Assembly: GCF_003574675.1 (NCBI RefSeq)
Contig: NZ_QOAZ01000023.1
Span: forward strand, 1 to 57,627
DNA from: Azohydromonas sediminis
GTDB lineage: Bacteria; Pseudomonadota; Gammaproteobacteria; Burkholderiales; Burkholderiaceae_C
DNA: 57,627 bases
Direction: 5' to 3'
The notes below the pieces were generated by a model, which saw only the letters and a program-made list of their open reading frames with translations, was not told the origin of the DNA and did no database searches. Shown here in pieces: positions 33,919 to 44,236 of this stretch (the stretch's first letter is position 1; every line of letters begins with the position of its first letter). A program made the translations under genes and the position numbers.

Positions 33919-34587
33919 TCAGGTCGTGCGGTAGGGGCCCGCGAGCGTGTGCAGGTGCTCGGAGGTGGCCGGCTCCAGGTACGGCGCGAGCAGGCTCAGC
34001 ACGTGGTAGGCGCCACGCGCGAGCGCCGCGCCGGCGGCGTCGGGCTCGAGCGCGTGGCGCGGGTCACGCACGTATTCGTAACTCAGCCAATAGGTCAGCA
34101 CGACGACCATCGCGGTGGCCACCGGCTCGGCCTCGCGCGCGCCGATGCGCACCGCGCTGCCGCGCGCCAGCCCGTCGAGCACCGCACGCACCGCGCGGCC
34201 CTTGTCCTTGAGCACGCCCTGGAACTGCGTCTCGAGCCGGCGGTTCTTCGACAGCAGGTCGTTGAGGTCGCGGTACAGGAAGCGGTACTGCCAGATCAGC
34301 TCGAACAGCATGTGGAAGAACAGCCACGCGTCCTCGACGTGGCGCACGTCGTCGGCGGCGCGCAGCAGTTCGGCGAGCGCCTTCTGATAGCGCGCGAACA
34401 GCGCGTTGATCAGCTCGTCCTTGGCCGGGTAGTGGTAGTACAGGTTGCCCGGGCTGATGTTCAGTTCGGCCGAGATCAGCGTCGTGCTGACATTGGGTTC
34501 GCCGAAGCGGTTGAACAGGTCGAGCGTGACGTCGAGGATGCGCTCTGCGGTGCGGCGCGGCGGCTTCGCGGGCTTCGGCGACGGCAT
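33919..34587 (-). CDS. TetR-family regulator
   Basis: A 222-residue regulator. The HTH spans about 15-60 (ILDVTLDLFNRFGEPNVSTTLISAELNISPGNLYYHYPAKDEL, quoted in part) and the rest is the ligand-binding helical bundle, with a WLFFHMLFELIWQYRFLYRDL segment typical of the TetR_C relatives next to ABC exporters. It is divergent from an ABC-2 exporter and is likely its repressor. A CAGAAT hexamer ends 9 bp before the ATG, suggesting a leaderless transcript. Confidence 0.88.
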   Translation of the reverse strand: MPSPKPAKPPRRTAERILDVTLDLFNRFGEPNVSTTLISAELNISPGNLYYHYPAKDELINALFARYQKALAELLRAADDVRHVEDAWLFFHMLFELIWQYRFLYRDLNDLLSKNRRLETQFQGVLKDKGRAVRAVLDGLARGSAVRIGAREAEPVATAMVVVLTYWLSYEYVRDPRHALEPDAAGAALARGAYHVLSLLAPYLEPATSEHLHTLAGPYRTT

Positions 34588-34596
34588 GGTGCGCCG

Positions 34597-34602
34597 ATTC
34601 TG
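34597..34602 (-). promoter_or_regulatory. -10-like element of the TetR gene
   Basis: On the minus strand CAGAAT followed by CGGCGCACC and then ATG. The same nine-base spacer precedes the bolA ATG. No ribosome binding site is present, so a leaderless mRNA is likely. Confidence 0.45.
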
Positions 34603-34654
34603 GCGCATCGGCATGCGCGCCCGGCGCGGGTGCGGCGCGGGTGCGGCGCCGGCC

Positions 34655-34660
34655 TAGAAT
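34655..34660 (+). promoter_or_regulatory. -10 element of the ABC exporter operon
   Basis: TAGAAT, then CCGCGCCCC, then ATG at 34670. Transcription should start within about 2-3 bases of the ATG. Confidence 0.5.
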
Positions 34661-34669
34661 CCGCGCCCC

Positions 34670-35587
34670 ATGCCCGCGATCAGTTTCCATCACGTCAGCA
34701 AGGTGTATCGCGGCGCGCGCGGCCCGCTGTGGGCGCTCGACGACGTCACGTTCGACATCGAGCGCGGCGAGTTCTTCGGACTGCTCGGCCCCAACGGTGC
34801 CGGCAAGACGACGCTGATCTCGATCCTCGCCGGCCTGGCCCGCGCCACGGCGGGCCGCGTCAGCGTGATGGGCCACGACGTCGTCGCCGACTACGCCGCC
34901 GCGCGCAAGGCGCTGGGCATCGTGCCGCAGGAGCTGGTGTTCGACCCGTTCTTCAGCGTGCGCGAGACGCTGCGCATCCAGAGCGGCTATTTCGGCGTGC
35001 GCGGCAACGACGCGTGGATCGACGAGCTGCTCGAGGGGCTGGGCCTCGCGGACAAGGCTGGCGCGAACATGCGGCAGCTCTCGGGCGGCATGAAGCGCCG
35101 CGTGCTGGTGGCGCAGGCGCTGGTGCACCGCCCGCCGGTGATCGTGCTCGACGAGCCGACCGCCGGCGTCGACGTCGAGCTCAGGCAGACGCTGTGGGCC
35201 TTCGTCGACCGGCTGAACAAGCAGGGCCACACGGTGCTGCTGACGACGCACTACCTCGAGGAGGCCGAGGCGCTGTGCGGGCGCATCGCGATGCTCAAGC
35301 TCGGGCGCATCGTCGCGCTCGACCGCACGTCGGCGCTGCTGGCCGGCACCGCGAGCACGATGCTGCGCTTCAAGACCGACGACGCGCTGCCGCCCGACGT
35401 CGCCGCGCACGCGCGCGTGACCGGGCGCATCGCGCAGGTCAGCGCACACGACGCCGCCGAGGTCGAGCGCATCCTCGCGCGGCTGCGCGAGGCGGGCGTG
35501 CGCGTCGAGGACCTCGAGATCGGCCGCGCCGACCTCGAGGACGTGTTCCTCGAGATCATGCAATCGGCCCACACGACGACGCGATGA
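34670..35587 (+). CDS. ABC-2 exporter ATPase (YadG-like)
   Basis: A 305-residue ATPase: Walker A GPNGAGKTT, signature LSGGMKR, Walker B VIVLDEPTAG and the DVELRQTLW D-loop region; the C-terminal ~80 residues form the extra domain of drug/lipid exporters. It powers the adjacent permease, overlapping it by four bases (ATGA). The ATG is directly downstream of a -10 element. YadG/YadH-type pairs precede bolA-murA in many Burkholderiales; here an M48/LemA pair intervenes. Confidence 0.9.
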   Translation: MPAISFHHVSKVYRGARGPLWALDDVTFDIERGEFFGLLGPNGAGKTTLISILAGLARATAGRVSVMGHDVVADYAAARKALGIVPQELVFDPFFSVRETLRIQSGYFGVRGNDAWIDELLEGLGLADKAGANMRQLSGGMKRRVLVAQALVHRPPVIVLDEPTAGVDVELRQTLWAFVDRLNKQGHTVLLTTHYLEEAEALCGRIAMLKLGRIVALDRTSALLAGTASTMLRFKTDDALPPDVAAHARVTGRIAQVSAHDAAEVERILARLREAGVRVEDLEIGRADLEDVFLEIMQSAHTTTR

Positions 35588-36345
35588 CGCTCGAAGGCGC
35601 GACGACGCTGTTCTACAAGGAGGTGCTGCGCTTCTGGAAGGTCAGCTTCCAGACGATCGCCGCGCCGGTGCTCACCGCGGTGCTGTACCTGCTGATCTTC
35701 GGGCACGTGCTCGAGGACCGCGTCGAGGTCTTCCCGGGCGTGGGCTACACGAGCTTCCTGATCCCGGGGCTCGTGATGATGAGCGTGCTGCAAAACGCGT
35801 TCGCGAACAGCTCGTCGAGCCTGATCCAGAGCAAGATCACCGGCAACATCGTGTTCCTGCTCGTGACGCCGCTGTCGCACTGGGCCTGGTACGTGGCCTA
35901 CGTCGGCGCGTCGATGGTGCGCGGGCTCGTCGTCGGCGCCGGCGTGTTCGCCGTCACGGTGTGGTTCGCGCCGATGCGCTTCGAGCAGCCGGGGTGGATC
36001 GTCGTCTTCGCGGCGCTCGGCGCCGCGCTGATGGGCTCGCTGGGGGTCATCGCCGGGCTGTGGGCCGAGAAGTTCGACCAGATGGCGGCGTTCCAGAACT
36101 TCATCGTGATGCCGCTGACGTTCCTCGCCGGCGTGTTCTATTCGGTGCACGGGCTGCCGCCGTTCTGGCTCGAGGTCAGCCACCTGAACCCGTTCTTCTA
36201 CATGGTCGACGGCTTCCGCGCCGGGTTCTTCGGCGCGAGCGACGTGTCGCAGTGGATCAGCCTCGCGGTGGTCGGCGCCGCGTTCGTCGCGGTCGCGGCG
36301 ATCACGCTGCGGCTGCTGGCCAGCGGCTACAAGCTGCGCCAGTAG
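35584..36345 (+). CDS. ABC-2 exporter permease (YadH-like)
   Basis: A 253-residue inner-membrane permease with about six hydrophobic segments (for example TIAAPVLTAVLYLLIFG, FLIPGLVMMSVLQNAF and LGVIAGLWAEKFDQMAAFQNF), the last being the conserved cytoplasmic/periplasmic family loop. It forms the channel with the upstream ATPase; substrate unknown, drug or lipid-linked possible. Its 3' end overlaps the M48 gene by 19 bp, tail to tail. Confidence 0.9.
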   Translation: MTLEGATTLFYKEVLRFWKVSFQTIAAPVLTAVLYLLIFGHVLEDRVEVFPGVGYTSFLIPGLVMMSVLQNAFANSSSSLIQSKITGNIVFLLVTPLSHWAWYVAYVGASMVRGLVVGAGVFAVTVWFAPMRFEQPGWIVVFAALGAALMGSLGVIAGLWAEKFDQMAAFQNFIVMPLTFLAGVFYSVHGLPPFWLEVSHLNPFFYMVDGFRAGFFGASDVSQWISLAVVGAAFVAVAAITLRLLASGYKLRQ

Positions 36346-38207
36346 GCGCCGAGGTCGGGCACACGCGCGGCGAGCGCCGGCGGCAGCGGCACGTCGAGCA
36401 GGTGCGCCGCGGCCGCGATCACGGCCGCGACGTCGTCGCTGACGGCCAGCACCGTGTCGTCGGCCCACGCCTGCACCCATGCGCGCACCGGCAACGGGCG
36501 CTGCAGCGCGGCCAGCCGCTGCAGCCGCGCGAGTGCGCGCAGCGCCGCGCGCGGCGTCGCCGTCGGGACCGCGATGTCGGCGACGCCCATGGTGTGGCGC
36601 GCGCGCCTTGCCCACGCGGCGGCGCGCGCGGTGCCGGCGCCAGCGCTGGCGGCGATCACGTCGGCGAGCCACTGCGTCGCGAGGGCGGCGTCGCGGTGGC
36701 GGGCGGCCAGCGTGTTGCGCGCGGTCGGTGCCGCGAACGGCAGCGCCCGCGCGCGCAGCCGGTGCCGCAGCAGCAGCCCGCGCAGCGCGACGTCGGGGCT
36801 GCGCGCCACGGCGCGTGCCTCGGCCTGCAACGCCCGCCGTGCGGCCGCAGGGGCCTGCGCGGCGCGCCGGGCCAGCGCGTCGAGCACCGCGAGCCGGGCG
36901 GCCGGCCCCAGCGCGGCGAGGTCGCCTTGCATCGCCGCCGCGCGTGCGGCCGGCAGCGGCTGCCACGCCGCGGCGTGCGGGGGCGCCGCGGCCGGGCGCA
37001 GCAGCGCGAGCAGCGCGGCGCGCAGTTCGCCCGGCCCCTGCCAGCGCGCGATGCGCGCCAGCGCCTCGGCTTCGCGCGCGGCGCGCTGCGCGCCGGGGTC
37101 GGCCAGCGCGGGCCGCTGCACGGCATCGTGGCGGGCGGCTTCGGGCGACGCGGCCATCCCGCCAGCCGCAGCGGCGGTGTGCCCGGCGGCCGGCGTGAGC
37201 GCCGCGATCGGCAGCCGTGGCTCGTCGGCGACCGGGCGTGGCAGCGGGTCGGCGGGCAGCCCGGGCATCGCGCGGCCGTACAGCCGGCGGATGCGCTCGG
37301 CCAGCGGCGGGTGCGTCGCCCACCAGGCGCCGAACGACGACGAGACGAGGAACAGGTGCGCGAGCGGGCCGGTGCGCGCCGACAGCGCATCGGCGTGCGT
37401 GCGCTGCTGCTCGGCGATCTTGCGCAGCGCGCCACCGAGCCCGGCGACCTGGCGCGTGTACTTGACGGCCGACGCGTCGGCGAGGAACTCGCGCTGGCGC
37501 GACACCGCGGCCTGCAGCAGCCGCCCGGCGGCCCAGCCGAGCGCGCCCACCGCCATCAGCGCGAGCCCGAACAGCACGCCGGCGTGGCGACGTCCGCGCG
37601 CGTCGGGCTCGGTCAGCTCGTGGCCGAGGTCGAACAGCAGCCGCAGCCCCCAGACCATGCCGACCAGCCGCATGTTCAGCGCCGTGTCGCCGTGCACGAG
37701 GTGGCTGATCTCGTGCGCGACGACGCCCTGCAGCTCGGCGCGGTCGAGCCGCTCGAGCGCGCCGCGCGTGACGGCGACCACCGCGTCGTCGGCGCTCCAG
37801 CCGGCGGCGAAGGCGTTGATCGCGTCCTCGCGCGGCAGCACCCACGCCGCCGGCGGCTTCGTGTTGGCGGCGATCGCCATCTCGGCGACGACGTTGGCCA
37901 GCCGGCGTTCGAGCATGTCGGTGCGGTCGGCCTCGCGCGCGCCGGCCAGCCGCGCGACGTGCGCGCCGCCCTCGCGCAGCCGCATCGACTCGACGGCGCA
38001 GCCGCCGAGCACGTACAGCAGCACCAGCGCGGTGTTGGTCGCGAAGAACCAGTCGGGGTAGCCGCTGGCCCACGGCACCGTCGCGCGGTACGCGAGCGCG
38101 AGCGCGCCGTTGACGGCCAGCACGAGGCCGGCCACGACGAGCACGAACAGCGCGATCAGCTGCCGCGAGCTCGCCTGCGCGGCCTCCTGGTGGCGGCGAA
38201 AGCGCAT
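36327..38207 (-). CDS. M48-family membrane metalloprotease
   Basis: A 626-residue HtpX-like protease. The N-terminus has two membrane segments (ALFVLVVAGLVLAVNGALAL and FFATNTALVLLYVLGG). The zinc motif is HEISH (about 163-167), with the third ligand in EFLADA, and SSSFGAWWATHPPLAERIRRLYG is the family loop after it. The long C-terminal half (about 330-626) is Ala/Arg rich and unlike usual HtpX proteins. ATG at 38207 is preferred. LemA lies 32 bp upstream on the same strand, a common pairing for membrane quality control. Confidence 0.87.
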   Translation of the reverse strand: MRFRRHQEAAQASSRQLIALFVLVVAGLVLAVNGALALAYRATVPWASGYPDWFFATNTALVLLYVLGGCAVESMRLREGGAHVARLAGAREADRTDMLERRLANVVAEMAIAANTKPPAAWVLPREDAINAFAAGWSADDAVVAVTRGALERLDRAELQGVVAHEISHLVHGDTALNMRLVGMVWGLRLLFDLGHELTEPDARGRRHAGVLFGLALMAVGALGWAAGRLLQAAVSRQREFLADASAVKYTRQVAGLGGALRKIAEQQRTHADALSARTGPLAHLFLVSSSFGAWWATHPPLAERIRRLYGRAMPGLPADPLPRPVADEPRLPIAALTPAAGHTAAAAGGMAASPEAARHDAVQRPALADPGAQRAAREAEALARIARWQGPGELRAALLALLRPAAAPPHAAAWQPLPAARAAAMQGDLAALGPAARLAVLDALARRAAQAPAAARRALQAEARAVARSPDVALRGLLLRHRLRARALPFAAPTARNTLAARHRDAALATQWLADVIAASAGAGTARAAAWARRARHTMGVADIAVPTATPRAALRALARLQRLAALQRPLPVRAWVQAWADDTVLAVSDDVAAVIAAAAHLLDVPLPPALAARVPDLGAYWRSL

Positions 38208-38239
38208 CGTGCCCGCGAGCGGTCCGCGTCCGCGGCGCG

Positions 38240-38857
38240 TCAGAACTGCACGCGCGGCGCGCGCCGCTCCTCGTCGCTCGCGGTCGACTCGAGCATCGCG
38301 GCCGGCCGAAAGCCCGTCAGCCGCGCGACGATCAGCGACGGGAAGTGCTGCACGGCGTTGTTGTGGTCGAGCACCGCGTCGTTGAACGCCTGGCGCGCGA
38401 ACGCGACGCGGTTCTCGGTGTGCGTCAGCTCCTCGCTCAACTCGCGCATCGTCTTGTCGGCCTTCAGCTCGGGGTAGGCTTCGGCGACGGCCAACAGCCG
38501 CCCGAGCGCACCGCCGAGCACGCCGTCGGCGGCGGCCAGTGCGCCGATCAGGCCGGGGTCGGCGGGGGCCAGCTTCGCGCGGTCGGCCGCGGCGCGCGCG
38601 GTGTTGCGCGCGGCGGTCACGGCCTCGAGCGTCTCGCGCTCGTGCTGCAGGTACTTGCGCGCCACCTCGACGAGGTTGGGCACCAGGTCGTAGCGGCGCT
38701 TGAGCTGCACGTCGATCTGCGCGAACGCGTTGGCGATCTCGTTGCGCAGCCGCACGAGCCGGTTGTAGACCCACGCCGCCCACGCGAGCACGGCAGCGGC
38801 GAGCAGCCACTTGAGCAGGGTGGTCGGCGCGAGGCCGAGGGCATCGAGGGATTCCAT
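38240..38857 (-). CDS. lemA: LemA-family protein
   Basis: A 205-residue protein: one N-terminal membrane helix (LKWLLAAAVLAWAAWVYNRLV) and a LemA helical bundle (IDVQLKRRYDLVPNLVEVARKYLQHERETLEAV, then AEAYPELKADKTM and the LEEELTHTENRVAFARQ-like segment). The family is associated with M48 membrane proteases, as here. ATG at 38857 has a GAAAGG site. Both genes read leftward between the YadGH pair and bolA. Confidence 0.92.
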   Translation of the reverse strand: MESLDALGLAPTTLLKWLLAAAVLAWAAWVYNRLVRLRNEIANAFAQIDVQLKRRYDLVPNLVEVARKYLQHERETLEAVTAARNTARAAADRAKLAPADPGLIGALAAADGVLGGALGRLLAVAEAYPELKADKTMRELSEELTHTENRVAFARQAFNDAVLDHNNAVQHFPSLIVARLTGFRPAAMLESTASDEERRAPRVQF

Positions 38858-38904
38858 CGCAGGCCTTTCGGGGAGGGTCGACGGCGAGCGGGCAGGGCCG
38901 TCCT

Positions 38905-38910
38905 TACAAT
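38905..38910 (+). promoter_or_regulatory. -10 element of the bolA-murA-his operon
   Basis: TACAAT, then the nine bases CGGCGCACC, then ATG at 38920. It suggests a leaderless start for bolA. Confidence 0.55.
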
Positions 38911-38919
38911 CGGCGCACC

Positions 38920-39201
38920 ATGGCCGATCCGACCGCTGCCGACGTGCGCGCCTATATTGCCGCCGGCCTCGACTGCGAGCACCTCGAAGTCGAAGGCGAT
39001 GGCCGCCATTTTTTCGCGACCATCGTCTCGCGCGAGTTCGACGGCCGCTCGCGCGTCGCGCGCCACCAGCGCGTCTACGCGGCGCTGGGCGATAGAATGC
39101 GCGAGCAAATCCACGCGCTGTCGATGAAGACGCTGACCCCCGCCGAGTGGGCCGCCCAGGACGGGCCGGCCGCCGGCCGGAGCGCCCCCCACCACCACTG
39201 A
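38920..39201 (+). CDS. BolA/IbaG-family protein
   Basis: A 93-residue protein: [34 protein letters not shown] and [16 protein letters not shown] are the BolA fold with the conserved His of the KH-like segment (HQRVY). The C-terminus (KTLTPAEW) resembles IbaG, the form found upstream of murA. Such proteins bind monothiol glutaredoxins in Fe-S trafficking or stress response. It is first in a rightward series with murA and his genes; a 95-bp gap containing a hairpin follows. Confidence 0.9.
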   Translation: MADPTAADVRAYIAAGLDCEHLEVEGDGRHFFATIVSREFDGRSRVARHQRVYAALGDRMREQIHALSMKTLTPAEWAAQDGPAAGRSAPHHH

Positions 39202-39202
39202 A

Positions 39203-39227
39203 CACCGCCGCGGCGACCGCGGCGGTG
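39203..39227 (+). promoter_or_regulatory. hairpin between bolA and murA
   Basis: CACCGCCGCGG, loop CGA, CCGCGGCGGTG: a perfect 11-3-11 stem directly after the bolA stop, without a T-run. It may stabilise the bolA end or attenuate reading into murA. Confidence 0.5.
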
Positions 39228-39295
39228 GGGACGTGCGCGACGGCATCGGGCCCGCGCCGTCCGCCTCCCGCCCGCGGCGCCGCCGCCCCGAAGCC

Positions 39296-40570
39296 ATGGA
39301 CAAACTCCGGATCCGCGGTGGCCGCCCCCTCGAGGGTGAGGTGGTGATCGCCGGCGCGAAGAACGCCGCTCTGCCCGACCTGTGCGCCGCGCTGCTGACC
39401 GCCGAGCCGCTGACGCTGGCCAACGTGCCGCGGCTGCAAGACGTCGCGACGATGCTCAAGCTGCTCGCGCACATTGGCGTGCGCATCGAACGCGGCGACG
39501 CGCAGGCCGACGTCGTCACGCTCGACGCCAGCCGCATCACGGCGCCCGAGGCGCCGTACGACCTCGTCAAGACGATGCGCGCGTCGGTGCTCGTGCTCGG
39601 GCCGCTGCTCGCGCGCTGCGGCGTGGCGCGCGTGTCGCTGCCCGGCGGCTGCGCGATCGGCTCGCGCCCGGTGGACCAGCACATCAAGGGGCTGCAGGCG
39701 ATGGGCGCGGAGATCGCGGTCGAGCACGGCTACATCGTCGCGCAGGCCCCGGCCGGCGGGCTGCGCGGCGCGCGCATCACGACCGACATGATCACCGTCA
39801 CCGGCACCGAGAACTTCCTGATGGCCGCGGCGCTCGCGCGCGGCGAGACGGTGCTCGAGAACGCGGCGCAGGAGCCCGAGGTCGTCGACCTCGCCGAGCT
39901 GCTGATCGCGATGGGCGCGAAGATCGACGGCCACGGCACGAGCCGCATCCGCATCCAGGGCGTCGACGCGCTGCACGCGCCGCGCGCGCCGCACCGCATC
40001 ATCCCCGACCGCATCGAGACCGGCACCTTCCTGTGCGCCGTCGGCGCCGCCGGCGGCCACGCGCGGCTGCGCGGCGCACGCGCCGACCACCTCGACGCCG
40101 TGATCGACAAGCTGCGCGAGGCCGGCGTGAGCGTCGACGCCGGCGACGGCGTCATCGAGGTGCGCATGAGCGGCCGGCCGCGGCCGGTGAGCTTTCGCAC
40201 CAGCGAGTACCCGGCGTTCCCGACCGACATGCAGGCGCAGATGATGGTGCTCGGCTGCATCGCCGACGGCACCTCGCGCGTCAGCGAAACGATCTTCGAG
40301 AACCGCTTCATGCACGTCAACGAGCTGGCGCGGCTGGGCGCGAAGATCGAGGTCGACGGCCACACGGCCGTCGTGCACGGCGTGCCGCGGCTGTCGGGCG
40401 CCACCGTGATGGCCACCGACCTGCGCGCGTCGGCCAGCCTCGTGATCGCCGGGCTGGTCGCCGACGGCGAGACGGTCGTCGACCGCATCTACCACCTCGA
40501 CCGCGGCTACGACCGCATGGAAGTCAAGCTGCGCGCGCTCGGCGCCGACATCGAGAGAGTGAAGGCATGA
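39296..40570 (+). CDS. murA: UDP-N-acetylglucosamine 1-carboxyvinyltransferase
   Basis: A 424-residue enzyme of the first committed peptidoglycan step, adding enolpyruvate from PEP to UDP-GlcNAc in the cytosol. Lys22-Asn23 (GAKNAA), the catalytic Cys119 in [15 protein letters not shown] (the fosfomycin target) and the C-terminal [17 protein letters not shown] loop are present. ATG at 39296 gives the family start MDKLRIRGG; an earlier GTG would add a low-complexity leader. hisG follows with a four-base overlap. Confidence 0.95.
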   Translation: MDKLRIRGGRPLEGEVVIAGAKNAALPDLCAALLTAEPLTLANVPRLQDVATMLKLLAHIGVRIERGDAQADVVTLDASRITAPEAPYDLVKTMRASVLVLGPLLARCGVARVSLPGGCAIGSRPVDQHIKGLQAMGAEIAVEHGYIVAQAPAGGLRGARITTDMITVTGTENFLMAAALARGETVLENAAQEPEVVDLAELLIAMGAKIDGHGTSRIRIQGVDALHAPRAPHRIIPDRIETGTFLCAVGAAGGHARLRGARADHLDAVIDKLREAGVSVDAGDGVIEVRMSGRPRPVSFRTSEYPAFPTDMQAQMMVLGCIADGTSRVSETIFENRFMHVNELARLGAKIEVDGHTAVVHGVPRLSGATVMATDLRASASLVIAGLVADGETVVDRIYHLDRGYDRMEVKLRALGADIERVKA

Positions 40571-41214
40571 GCATCACGCTGGCGCTGTCCAAGGGCCGCA
40601 TCTTCGACGAGACGCTGCCGCTGCTCGAACGCGCCGGCGTGCGCGTGCTCGAGAATCCCGAGACCTCGCGCAAGCTGATCCTGCCGACCAGCCGCGACGA
40701 CCTGCGCGTCGTGCTGGTGCGCGCGTCCGACGTGCCGACCTACGTGCAGTACGGCGGCGCCGACCTCGGCGTCGCCGGCAAGGACGTGCTGCTCGAGCAC
40801 GACGGCACCGGGCTGTACCAGCCGCTGGACCTGCGCATCGCGCGCTGCCGCATGAGCGTGGCGGTGCGCGACGACTACGACTACGCCGCCGCCGTGCGCC
40901 AGGGCGCGCGCATCCGCGTGGCCACCAAGTACACGAAGACGGCGCGCCAGCACTTCGCCGACAAGGGCGTGCACGTCGACCTGATCAAACTGTACGGCTC
41001 GATGGAGCTCGCGCCGCTGACGGGGCTGGCCGACGCGATCGTCGACCTCGTCTCGACCGGCAGCACGCTGCGCGCGAACCACCTCGTCGAGGTCGAACGC
41101 ATCATGGACATCTCGTCGCGGCTGGTCGTCAACCAGGCCGCGCTCAAGCTCAAGCGCGAGCCGCTGCGCGCGCTGATCGACGCCTTCGCCGCCGCCGTCG
41201 CGCCAACGCCATGA
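40567..41214 (+). CDS. hisG: ATP phosphoribosyltransferase, short form
   Basis: A 215-residue short-form HisG (first step of histidine synthesis, ATP + PRPP). [30 protein letters not shown] and [14 protein letters not shown] are family motifs. The regulatory C-terminal domain of long HisG is absent, so the enzyme needs HisZ, which is not in this window. ATG overlaps the murA stop, and its stop overlaps hisD. Confidence 0.95.
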   Translation: MSITLALSKGRIFDETLPLLERAGVRVLENPETSRKLILPTSRDDLRVVLVRASDVPTYVQYGGADLGVAGKDVLLEHDGTGLYQPLDLRIARCRMSVAVRDDYDYAAAVRQGARIRVATKYTKTARQHFADKGVHVDLIKLYGSMELAPLTGLADAIVDLVSTGSTLRANHLVEVERIMDISSRLVVNQAALKLKREPLRALIDAFAAAVAPTP

Positions 41215-42524
41215 CCGTCGCCATCCGCCGTTTGACCACCGCCGCGTTCGAGTTCGAGCAGCACTTCCAGCGTCTGCTGCACTGGTCGGCCGAGACCGAT
41301 CGCGAGATCGAGACCCGCGTCGCACAGATCCTGGCCGACGTGCGCGCACGCGGCGACGCCGCGGTGCTCGAGTACACCGCGCGCTTCGACGGCGTGCAGG
41401 CGGCCTCGGTGGCCGCGCTCGAGATCCCGCAGGCCGAGCTGCACGCCGCGCTCGCGGCGCTCGCGCCGGCGCGCCGCGCCGCGCTCGAGGACGCCGCGCG
41501 TCGCGTGCGCGACTACCACGAGCGCCAGCTCGACGCGTGCTGCCGCGGCTGGAGCTACCGCGACGCCGACGGCACGCTGCTCGGGCAGAAGGTCACGCCG
41601 CTGGACCGCGTGGGCATCTACGTGCCCGGCGGCAAGGCGGCGTACCCGTCGAGCGTGCTGATGAACGCGATCCCGGCGCAGGTGGCCGGCGTCGGCGAGA
41701 TCGTGATGGTGGTGCCGACGCCGAAGGGAGAGCGCAACGCCCTCGTCCTCGCCGCGGCGGCGGTCGCCGGCGTGCACCGCGCCTTCGCGATCGGCGGCGC
41801 GCAGGCGGTGGCCGCGCTGGCCTACGGCACGGCCACCGTGCCGCGCGTCGACAAGATCACCGGCCCCGGCAACGCCTACGTCGCGAGCGCGAAGAAGCAC
41901 GTCTTCGGCCAGGTCGGCATCGACATGATCGCGGGGCCGAGCGAGATCCTCGTGCTCGCCGACGGCACGACGCCGCCCGACTGGGTCGCGATGGACCTGT
42001 TCAGCCAGGCCGAGCACGACGAACTCGCGCAGAGCATCCTGCTGTGCCCCGACGGCGGCTACATCGACCGCGTGCAGCAGGAGATCGAGCGGCTGCTGCC
42101 GACGATGCCGCGCGCCGGCATCATCCGCGCGTCGCTCGAAGGGCGCGGCGCACTGATCCACACGCGCTCGATGGAAGAGGCGTGCGCGATCGCCAACCGC
42201 ATCGCGCCCGAGCACCTCGAGGTCGCCAGCGCCGAGCCGCAGCGCTGGGAGCCGCTGCTCAGGCACGCCGGCGCGATCTTCCTCGGCGCGTTCACCAGCG
42301 AGAGCCTCGGCGACTACTGCGCCGGGCCGAACCACGTGCTGCCGACCTCGGGCACCGCGCGCTTCAGCTCGCCGCTGGGCGTGTACGACTTCGTCAAGCG
42401 TTCGAGCCTGATCGAGGTCAGCGACGCCAGCGCGAAGGCGCTCGGGCCGATCGCCGGCGAACTGGCCGACGGCGAGGGGCTGGCCGCCCACGCCGAGGCG
42501 GCGCGCATGAGGTTGCGGGGATGA
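41211..42524 (+). CDS. hisD: histidinol dehydrogenase
   Basis: A 437-residue zinc- and NAD-dependent enzyme of the last two histidine steps. Key segments: [41 protein letters not shown] and the zinc-binding AEHDELAQ. The C-terminus [17 protein letters not shown] is conserved. ATG overlaps the hisG stop (ATGA). Normal length. Confidence 0.96.
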   Translation: MTVAIRRLTTAAFEFEQHFQRLLHWSAETDREIETRVAQILADVRARGDAAVLEYTARFDGVQAASVAALEIPQAELHAALAALAPARRAALEDAARRVRDYHERQLDACCRGWSYRDADGTLLGQKVTPLDRVGIYVPGGKAAYPSSVLMNAIPAQVAGVGEIVMVVPTPKGERNALVLAAAAVAGVHRAFAIGGAQAVAALAYGTATVPRVDKITGPGNAYVASAKKHVFGQVGIDMIAGPSEILVLADGTTPPDWVAMDLFSQAEHDELAQSILLCPDGGYIDRVQQEIERLLPTMPRAGIIRASLEGRGALIHTRSMEEACAIANRIAPEHLEVASAEPQRWEPLLRHAGAIFLGAFTSESLGDYCAGPNHVLPTSGTARFSSPLGVYDFVKRSSLIEVSDASAKALGPIAGELADGEGLAAHAEAARMRLRG

Positions 42525-42545
42525 CGTTGTGGGAATGAGGCGGCA

Positions 42546-43640
42546 ATGAGCGGCATGCCGACGCTGGCCGAACGCATCGCGCGCACGATCCGCCAGGACG
42601 TGCAGTCGATGCACGCCTACGCGATCCAGCCGAGCGCCGGGCTCGTCAAGCTCGACGCGATGGAGAACCCGTTTCGCCTGCCGCCCGAGCTGCAGCGCGA
42701 ACTCGGCGAACGGCTCGCGCGGGTGGCGATCAACCGCTACCCGACGCAGTGCGTCGCCGACGTGATCGCGGCGCTGGCGCACTTCGTCGAGCTGCCGGCG
42801 GGCTGCAAGCTGATGCTGGGCAACGGTTCCGACGAGCTGATCTCGCTGCTCGCGCTCGCGTGTGATGTGCCGGGTGCGACGATCCTCGCACCGGTGCCCG
42901 GCTTCGTGATGTACGAGATGTCGGCGAAGCTGCAGGGCCTGCGCTTCGTCGGCGTGCCGCTGACGGCCGACTTCGAGCTCGACGAGGCGGCGATGCTGGC
43001 CGCGATCGAGCGCCACCGCCCGGCGATCACCTACCTCGCGTACCCGAACAACCCGACCGCGAACCTGTGGGACGACGCGGTCATCGACCGCATCGTCGAC
43101 GCGGTCGCGCAGCAGCATGGGCTGGTCGTTTTCGACGAGGCGTACCAGCCGTTCGCGTCGCGCACGTGGATGCAGCGCATGGCGCATCACGACCACGTGC
43201 TCGTGATGCGCACGCTCTCGAAGTTCGGCCTTGCCGGCGTGCGGCTCGGGTATCTGGCCGGCGCGGCGGCGCTCGTCGAGCAGATCGACAAGGTGCGCCC
43301 GCCGTACAACGTCGGCGCGCTCAACGCCGAGGCGACGCTGTTCGCGCTCGACCACGCCGACGAATATGCCCGGCAGGCCGCGCTGCTGCGCGCCGAGCGC
43401 GAGCGGCTGCAGCGCGCGCTGCGCGAGCTGCCCGGCGTGCGGCCGTACCCGAGCGAGGCGAACATGATCCTCGTGCGTGTGCCCGACGCGGCGCGCGCCT
43501 TTGCCGGCATGAAGCAGCGCGGCGTGCTGGTGAAGAACGTGTCGGCGCTGCACCCGCTGCTGGCGGACTGCCTGCGGCTGACGGTGGGCACGCCGCAGGA
43601 GAACACCCTCATGCTCGACGCGCTGAAGGCCAGCCTATGA
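42546..43640 (+). CDS. hisC: histidinol-phosphate aminotransferase
   Basis: A 364-residue PLP aminotransferase: the N-terminal [23 protein letters not shown], and the PLP lysine region [15 protein letters not shown] are typical. A five-codon mini-reading frame (MTLWE) begins within the hisD stop and ends 7 bp before this ATG; a GAGGCGG site precedes. The short frame may couple hisD and hisC translation. The stop overlaps hisB. Confidence 0.95.
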   Translation: MSGMPTLAERIARTIRQDVQSMHAYAIQPSAGLVKLDAMENPFRLPPELQRELGERLARVAINRYPTQCVADVIAALAHFVELPAGCKLMLGNGSDELISLLALACDVPGATILAPVPGFVMYEMSAKLQGLRFVGVPLTADFELDEAAMLAAIERHRPAITYLAYPNNPTANLWDDAVIDRIVDAVAQQHGLVVFDEAYQPFASRTWMQRMAHHDHVLVMRTLSKFGLAGVRLGYLAGAAALVEQIDKVRPPYNVGALNAEATLFALDHADEYARQAALLRAERERLQRALRELPGVRPYPSEANMILVRVPDAARAFAGMKQRGVLVKNVSALHPLLADCLRLTVGTPQENTLMLDALKASL

Positions 43641-44233
43641 CGACGAACCGCAGCGCCGAGGTCCGGCGCGACACCAAGGAAACGCGCATCCGCGTGCGCG
43701 TCGACCTCGACGGCACCGGGCAGTCGAAGCTCGCCACCGGCATCGGCTTCTTCGACCACATGCTCGACCAGGTCGCGCGCCACGGGCTGATCGACCTCGA
43801 GGTCGAGGCGCAGGGCGACCTGCACATCGACGGCCACCACACGGTCGAAGACGTCGGCATCACGCTCGGCATGGCGGTGGCCAAGGCGGTGGGCGACAAG
43901 AAGGGCCTCGTGCGCTACGGCCATGCCTACGTGCCGCTCGACGAGGCGCTGTCGCGCGTCGTGATCGACTTCTCGGGCCGCCCGGGGCTGCACCTGCACG
44001 TGCCGTTCACGAGCGGCATGGTCGGCGGCTTCGACACGCAGCTGACCTACGAGTTCTTCCAGGGCTTCGTCAACCACGCGCTCGTCACGCTGCACGTCGA
44101 CAACCTGAAGGGCGCGAACGCGCACCACCAGTGCGAGACGGTGTTCAAGGCCTTCGGCCGCGCGCTGCGCATGGCCGCGGCGATCGACCCGCGCGCGGCC
44201 GGCGTCGTGCCGTCGACGAAGGGCACGCTGTAG
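43637..44233 (+). CDS. hisB: imidazoleglycerol-phosphate dehydratase
   Basis: A 198-residue monofunctional HisB. Metal-binding motifs [11 protein letters not shown]..., DGHHTVEDV and KFAHHQCE-type [19 protein letters not shown] are in place. It lacks the phosphatase domain of the enterobacterial fusion protein, as usual in betaproteobacteria. ATG overlaps the hisC stop. Confidence 0.96.
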   Translation: MTTNRSAEVRRDTKETRIRVRVDLDGTGQSKLATGIGFFDHMLDQVARHGLIDLEVEAQGDLHIDGHHTVEDVGITLGMAVAKAVGDKKGLVRYGHAYVPLDEALSRVVIDFSGRPGLHLHVPFTSGMVGGFDTQLTYEFFQGFVNHALVTLHVDNLKGANAHHQCETVFKAFGRALRMAAAIDPRAAGVVPSTKGTL

Positions 44234-44236
44234 GTC

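Noticed and set aside
39300-39350. Resemblance of the murA start region (CCGGATCCGCGG and GCCCCCTCGAGGG) to the hairpin repeat
   Set aside because: The codons encode the conserved MurA N-terminus [12 protein letters not shown], the order of the two blocks differs from the repeat, and other parts are missing. Probably chance.
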